From Achatina immaculata (lineage: Eukaryota; Mollusca; Gastropoda; Stylommatophora; Achatinidae), in contig CM019692.1 in the NCBI GenBank assembly GCA_009760885.1, positions 47,065,930 to 47,129,929 on the forward strand: a stretch of DNA of 64,000 bases, given 5' to 3'. Each line of letters opens with the position of its first letter. Positions within the stretch are counted from its first letter, which is position 1. The notes under the pieces are model-generated. The model saw only the letters and a program-made list of their open reading frames with translations, was not told the DNA's origin and searched no databases. This document shows, piece by piece, positions 58,518 through 64,000 of the stretch. The translations under genes and the position numbers were made by a program.

Positions 58518-59105
58518 GCTAATGCGAATTGTTGATAGAGTCAAGTACTTAGGAACAATTATAACAGCTGGTGGGAAATGTCACAACGAAATAAAAGACA
58601 GACCTGCTCAGGCCAAGTCAGCATTCCAGAAAATGAGAAACATCTTGTGCAACAGATCCATATCAATGGAAACAAGATTCCGAGTACTTAAAAGTTACAT
58701 CGAGCCAGTCTTCTTTTATGGATGTGAAGCATGGTCCATGAATAAGAGAGTACAGCGAGAAATGGAGGCCATGGAAATGTGGTTCATAAGAAGGATGTTG
58801 ACAGCTAAGAAAACCATCGAAGAAGTCTTAAGAGAGGCTGGAGTTAAAAGGCAAATTACAGCAAAGATCAGAGGCAGACAAGCGAGATTTGCAGGACATT
58901 TTCTGAGAAGAGGAAAATTGGAACACACTGTGGCAACTGGAAAAACTGAGGGAAGAAGAGACAGATGAAGACAGAGAGAGAAGTTACTTGATGAGCTGTC
59001 TATGTGGCTAGGAAGAAAGTCACCGGTGGATCTCATAATCGAGTATAAAGAGAGGGAATTGTGGAGAGAAATGATCGCTTACGCCACGCGGCATGGCACT
59101 TGAAT
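58518..59105 (+). mobile_element. LINE 3' end, group E, long copy
   Basis: Open frame 58465-58968 with RVKYLGTIITAGGKCHNEIK, AQAKSAFQKMRNILCNRSIS, YIEPVFFYGCEAWSMNK and EMEAMEMWFIRRM, then RQARFAGHFLRRGKLEHTV. After a stop it continues to AYATRHGT at 59100. It extends further 5' than the other E copies (YLGT block) but lacks the catalytic FADD region. Confidence 0.87.
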
Positions 59106-59259
59106 GCGAACTGGCCTTATAGGTAGAGCAGCAGTTAAGAGTACTGTGTTCATAACAAAGAGACTGAAGTCGCAGTTTGAGGTGTAGCTTAGGAAAGGAG
59201 TACTCGGTTATTTGAATTGAGAGATTGGAGAATGCCATATTGAGACTAGGAATTTAAGA

Positions 59260-59618
59260 GTCGTAGTTTAGTAACGTTTGTAGTATTTTTTTAAATAGGC
59301 ATAGTCCTAACACAGTAACGTTTGTAGCATTTTTTTAAAAGAAAGCACAGTCTTAGTACAGTAACGTTTGTAGCATTTTTTTTTAAAGAAAGCACAGTCT
59401 TAGTACAGTGACGTTTGTAGCATTTTTTTTTAAAGAAAGCACAGTCTTAGTACAGTGACGTTTGTAGCATTTTTTTTTAAAGAAAGCACAGTCTTAGTAC
59501 AGTGACGTTTGTAGCATTTTTTTTTAAAGAAAGCGCAGTCTTAGTACAGTAACGTTTGTAGCATTTTTAAAAGGAAAGCATAGTCCTTGTACAGTAACGT
59601 TTGTAGCATTTTGCGCTG
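59260..59618. repeat. 46-47 bp tandem repeat, about 8 copies
   Basis: CGTTTGTAGCATTTTTTTTT followed by AAAGAAAGCACAGTCTTAGT. Length varies in the T-run. Confidence 0.93.
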
Positions 59619-59934
59619 ATGCAGGGATTTATTTGATGGGGAAACTTTTTTTTGGTCTCTCTTCAACCATGTAACTATTGCTAGCTTACAGACAGTAGTG
59701 CCTGTGTGAAGGGAATACTGTTGGTTGCATGATTCTGCTGCAGTGAATGTAAGCGAAGTTTGAAAGTTGATTGGAGGTATAACACTGCAGTTTTTGTTTT
59801 TTTTTTAATAGACAGATTTCTGTGGCTTTCCGCTTGTCTTTTTGGGGTGGTTCTAGAAGATATGACCAGTTCCTCACTCTCCTATCTGTGATGTCCTGTC
59901 TTTTTTTGTAAGCATCACTCAAGCCACTTCCCCC

Positions 59935-60655
59935 TTTCTGTTGTGTGTTGGCCTGTTGCAAGAGCCACTTCCCCCTTTCTGTTGTGTGTTGGCCTGTTGC
60001 AAGAGCCACTTCCCCCTTTCTGTTGTGTGTTGGCCTGTTGCAAGAGCCACTTCCCCCTTTCTGTTGTGTGTTGGCCTGTTGTAAGAGCCACTTCCCCCTT
60101 TCTGTGTGTTGGCCTGTTGCACGAGTCACTTCCCCCTTTCTGTTGTGTATTGGCCTGTTGCACGAGTCACTTCCCCCTTCTGTTGTGTATTGGCCTGTTG
60201 CACGAGTCACTTCTCCCTTTCTATTGTGTGTTGGCCTGTTGCAAGAGCCACTTCCCCCTTTCTGTTGTGTGTTGGCCTGTTGCAAGAGCCACTTCCCCCT
60301 TTCTGTTGTGTGTTGGCCTGTTGCAAGAGCCACTTCCCCCTTTCTGTTGTGTGTTGGCCTGTTGCAAGAGCCACTTCCCTCTTTCTGTTGTGTGTTGGCC
60401 TGTTGCACGAGTCACTTCCCCCTTTCTGTTGTGTATTGGCCTGTTGCACGAGTCACTTCCCCCTTTCTGTTGTGTATTGGCCTGTTGCACGAGTCACTTC
60501 CCCCTTTCTATTGTGTGTTGGCCTGTTGCACGAGCCACTTCCCCCTTTCTTTTGTGTGTTGGCCTGTTGCAAGAGCCACTTCCCCCTTTCTGTTGTGTGT
60601 TGGCCTGTTGCAAGAGCCACTTCCCCCTTTTCGTTGTGTGTTGACTTGTTGCAAG
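59935..60655. repeat. 41-bp minisatellite, about 18 copies
   Basis: Unit TTGTGTGTTGGCCTGTTGCA + AGAGCCACTTCCCCCTTTCTG. AAGAGCC and ACGAGTC variants cluster in blocks, so units have spread locally. Open frames up to 240 codons on both strands are by-products. Confidence 0.95.
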
Positions 60656-61150
60656 AAGCACTGAAGTGTAGAGAAGCAGGGTCTTCTCCAGCAGTGGTTG
60701 CCATGACCCGCACGTCATGACAGAGAACTCTGCTTTCTTGGTCTCCTGCGGTCTGATCATATACAGCATAATGGTTTTTTTATCCTTGGTGGTATAATGG
60801 TTTTTTATCATTGGTGATATAATGTTTTTGATCATTGGTGGTATAACACTTTTCTTGTCGTCACTGGCATACATCTATGTGGGCTTTGTTTGGAACGTTT
60901 TGTCAATCTGTTTTCATTCAGAAGCTCATCATGCCTGATATAAGAGCTATGTGGTGAACAACATTTGCTCCATCAGTTCCATTCAGACATCAAAGACTCC
61001 AGAAATCTTGCCCTGTACTCAGTTCCCGGACCTAGATATTTGTTCTCGTAAGATCTCGTTTCATATGTTGATGTAGAAAGGGGGAAAAATTGAGAATCTT
61101 TGCCGTATCTCAGTTTCTTTCTTTTTTTTTTCTAAAATCTAATGTGGTTT
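60656..61150. other. Intron, no gene seen
   Basis: Short GGTGGTATAATG(G)TTTTT repeats at about 60770-60850, otherwise plain intron. Confidence 0.45.
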
Positions 61151-61154
61151 TGTA

Positions 61155-61425
61155 AGGTAGCAGGTACTTAGGTAGGTAAAGGTAATCTTATTATGCTATA
61201 GAAGCTATTCCGGGGATACGGTGTTTGTGTCCATATGTTCCTAGGTCCGTCGACACACCAGAGGATGATGTGGTCAGCATCATTTCCTCTCCCCATATTC
61301 AGAAGAGGCCAGGTACTCTTTTCTGCAGCTAGGGTGACTGTGGCACTTAGGGCGGACTCTAAATCCCAACCTTCTCCATGACAGACTAGCGCTCTGCCCA
61401 TTTCACCATTCAGTCGCCTGTCTTA
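61155..61425 (-). mobile_element. tRNA-derived SINE, minus copy
   Basis: The minus strand shows a head-like GGCGACTGAATGGTGAAATG, the damaged box B region GGTTGGGATTTAGAGTCC, a body with TGATGCTGACCACATCATCC, and TGTCGACGGACCTAGGAACA. It ends in AAGATTACCTTTACCTACC. Confidence 0.68.
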
Positions 61426-61554
61426 CGTCGCTGGATCACTTGAAATGCTTTTGTTTAAGATGATGAAGTTTTCTGGAAGATCTTTCAGCTGACAGCATTG
61501 CCTTGTGTTGAGAAATAGTTACTCACACGTTATTCTTATGTTACTATTTTATGA

Positions 61555-63900
61555 TTTGTCTGTAGTCTTACACTTTATCTACAATCTTATGGTTTATCTA
61601 CAATCGTATGCTTTATCTACAATCTTATGCTTTATCTACAATTTTATGCTTTATCTACAATCTTATGGTTTATCTACAACCTTATGCTTTATCTACAATC
61701 TTATGCTTTATCTACAATTTTATGCTTTATCTATAGTTTTATGCTTTATCTACAGTCTTATGCTTTATCTACAGTCTTACGCTTTATCTGCAGTGTTATG
61801 ATTTATGCTTTATCTGCATTCTTATGCTTTATCCACAGTCTTATGCTTTATCTAGAATCTTATGCTTTATCTACAGTCTTATGCTTTATCTACAGTCTAA
61901 TGCTTTATCTACAGTCTTATGCTTTATGTAGAATCTTATGCTTTATCTATACTCTTATGCTTTATCTAGAATCTTATGCTTTATCTACAGTCTTATATTT
62001 ATCTACAGTCTTACACTTTATCGACAGTCTTACTCTTTATCTAGAATCTTATGCTTTATCTACAGTGTTATGCTTTATCTACAGTCTTATGCTTTTTTAC
62101 AGTCTTATGCTTTTTTACAGTCTTACGCTTTATCTACAGTCTTATGCTTTATCTAAAATCTTATGCTTTATCTACAGTCTTACACTTTATCTAGAATCGT
62201 ATGCTTTATCTACAGTCTTAAACTTTATCTACAATCTTATGCTTTATCTACAGTTTTACACGTTATCTACAGTCTTATACTTTATCTAGAATCTTACGCT
62301 TTATCTACAGTCTTATGCTTTATATACAGGCTTACACTTTATGTAGAATCTTATGCTTTATCTACAGTCTTATGGTTTATCTACAGTCATACACTTTATC
62401 TAGAATCTTATGCGTTATCTACAGTCTTACACTTTATCAACAGTCTTACACTTTATCTACAGTCTTACGCTTTATCGACAGTCTTGCGCTTTATCAAGAA
62501 TCTTATGCTTTATCTACAGTCTTATGCTTTTTTCAGTCTTATGCTTTATCTACAGTCTTATGCTTTATCTACAGTCTTATGCTTTATCTAGAATCGTATG
62601 CTTTATCTACAGTCTTATGCTTTATCTACAGTCTTACGCTTTATCTACAGTCTTACACCTTATCTAGAATCTTATTCTTTTCTACAGTTTTACACGTTAT
62701 CTACAGTCTTATACGTTATCTAGAATCTTACGCTTTATCTACAGTATTATGCTTTATCTATAGTCTTATGCTTTATCTAGAATCTTACGCTTTATCTATA
62801 GTCTTATGCTTTATCTACAGTTTTATGTTTTATCTACAGTCTTATGCTTTATCTACAGTCTTACACTTTATCTAGAATCTTATGCTTTATCTATAGTTTT
62901 ACACGTTATCTACAGTCTTATACTTTATCTAGAATCTTACGCTTTATCTACAATCTTATGCTTTTCTACAGTTTTACACGTTATCTACAGTCTTATACGT
63001 TATCTAGAATCTTACGCTTTATCTACAGTATTATGCTTTATCTATAGTCTTATGCTTTATCTAGAATCTTACGCTTTATCTATAGTCTTATGCTTTATCT
63101 ACAGTTTTATGTTTTATCTACAGTCTTATGCTTTATCTACAGTCTTACACTTTATCTAGAATCTTATGCTTTATCTATAGTTTTACACGTTATCTACAGT
63201 CTTATACTTTATCTAGAATCTTACGCTTTATCTACAATCTTATGCTTTATCTATAGTCATACACTTTATCTAGAATCTTTATCTAGAATATTATGCTTTA
63301 TCTACAGTCTTATGCTTTATCTATAGTCTTATGCTTTATCTAGAATCTTACGCTTTATCTATAGTCTTATGCTTTATCTACAGTCTTATGTTTTATCTAC
63401 AATCTTATGCTTTATCTACAGTCTTACACTTTATCTAGAATCTTATGCTTTATCTACAGTCTTATGCTTTATCTACAGTCTTACACTTTATCTAGAATCT
63501 TATTCTTTATCTACAGTCTTATGCTTTATCTACAGGCTTACACTTTATGTAGAATCTTATGCTTTATCTACAGTCTTATATTTATCTACAGTCTTACACT
63601 TTATCGACAGTCTTACGCTTTATCTAGAATCTTATGCTTTCTCTACAGTCTTATGCTTTATCTACAATCTTATGCTTTATCTATAATCTTATTCTTTATC
63701 TACAAACTTATGCTTTATTTATAATCTTATTATGCTTTATCTACAAACTTACGCTTTATCTGCAGTCTTACGCATTATTTACAGTCTTACACTTTATCTA
63801 CAATCTTAGCTTTATCTACGACCTTAGCTTTATCTGCAATCTTAGCTTTATCTACAATCTTAGCTTTATCTACAATCTTAGCTTTATCTACACTTTAAGC
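61555..63900. repeat. 19-bp satellite-like array, about 2.35 kb
   Basis: About 120 units of TCTACAGTCTTATGCTTTA with TCTAGAATCTTACGC- and ACACTTTA-type variants. A longer block of about 215 bp starting CTTTTCTACAGTTTTACACG at 62677 recurs at 62961 with almost no change. It continues close to the window end. Confidence 0.95.
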
Positions 63901-64000
63901 ATGTTGCGACTGCAGAATACAGGGTAAAACGTGCAAGACTTGTTGCAGTAACAAATTCTTACTCAACACTCCAGTTCTACTTTACAATTGCTTCTATTTG

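Noticed and set aside
59686..60720. Open frames of about 240 codons on both strands
   Set aside because: Produced by a 41-bp minisatellite. Both strands and several frames are open equally.
61505..63927. Leucine/tyrosine-rich open frames resembling membrane proteins
   Set aside because: Translation of a 19-bp tandem repeat. Composition explains the hydrophobic look.
18944..64000. A nested host gene in the long intron
   Set aside because: All longer frames trace to LINE remnants or tandem repeats. No multi-exon gene with conserved protein was seen.

Overview
This is animal (metazoan) genomic DNA. Eight short exons on the + strand, with GT-AG splice sites, are scattered over the first 19 kb, and all the rest is intron packed with retrotransposon debris and tandem repeats. 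The exons join into one 454-codon frame. It follows the central rod of dystrophin from the end of spectrin repeat 11 to the first helix of repeat 15, as recalled from human dystrophin (for example the VLKTGRQIV and LEKALKLSKKLRKE blocks). The divergence from vertebrates, the tRNA-type SINEs and the LINE tails suggest an invertebrate, probably a lophotrochozoan such as a gastropod mollusc. The phylum is an inference; the gene identity is strong.

Layout. 1-18943: dystrophin exons at 1551-1706, 4772-4939, 6175-6357, 11250-11405, 13279-13437, 15233-15469, 17312-17452 and 18782-18943. All have phase 0 at both ends, and introns are 1.2-4.9 kb. These introns hold a LINE reverse-transcriptase copy (8.8-10.0 kb), several LINE 3' ends, two copies of a TTAA-flanked MITE, hAT-like MITEs and small tandem arrays. 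18944-64000: no further exon was recognised, so this is the start of one intron longer than 45 kb. It contains about 20 different minisatellites (13 to 106 bp units, some over 1 kb long), microsatellites, many poly(C)/poly(G) runs, a recent 1.9-kb tandem duplication (48983-52797), tRNA-derived SINEs and 5'-truncated LINE 3' ends.

Five LINE 3'-end groups can be told apart by protein remnants and tails. I call them A (GA tail), B (ATAAG-rich tail), C, E (TGATGA tail) and F. Two short dispersed families that I cannot name are called X and Y. None of the repeats appears to be an intact autonomous element. The window encodes only the dystrophin fragment. The long open frames in the tandem arrays are low-complexity by-products.
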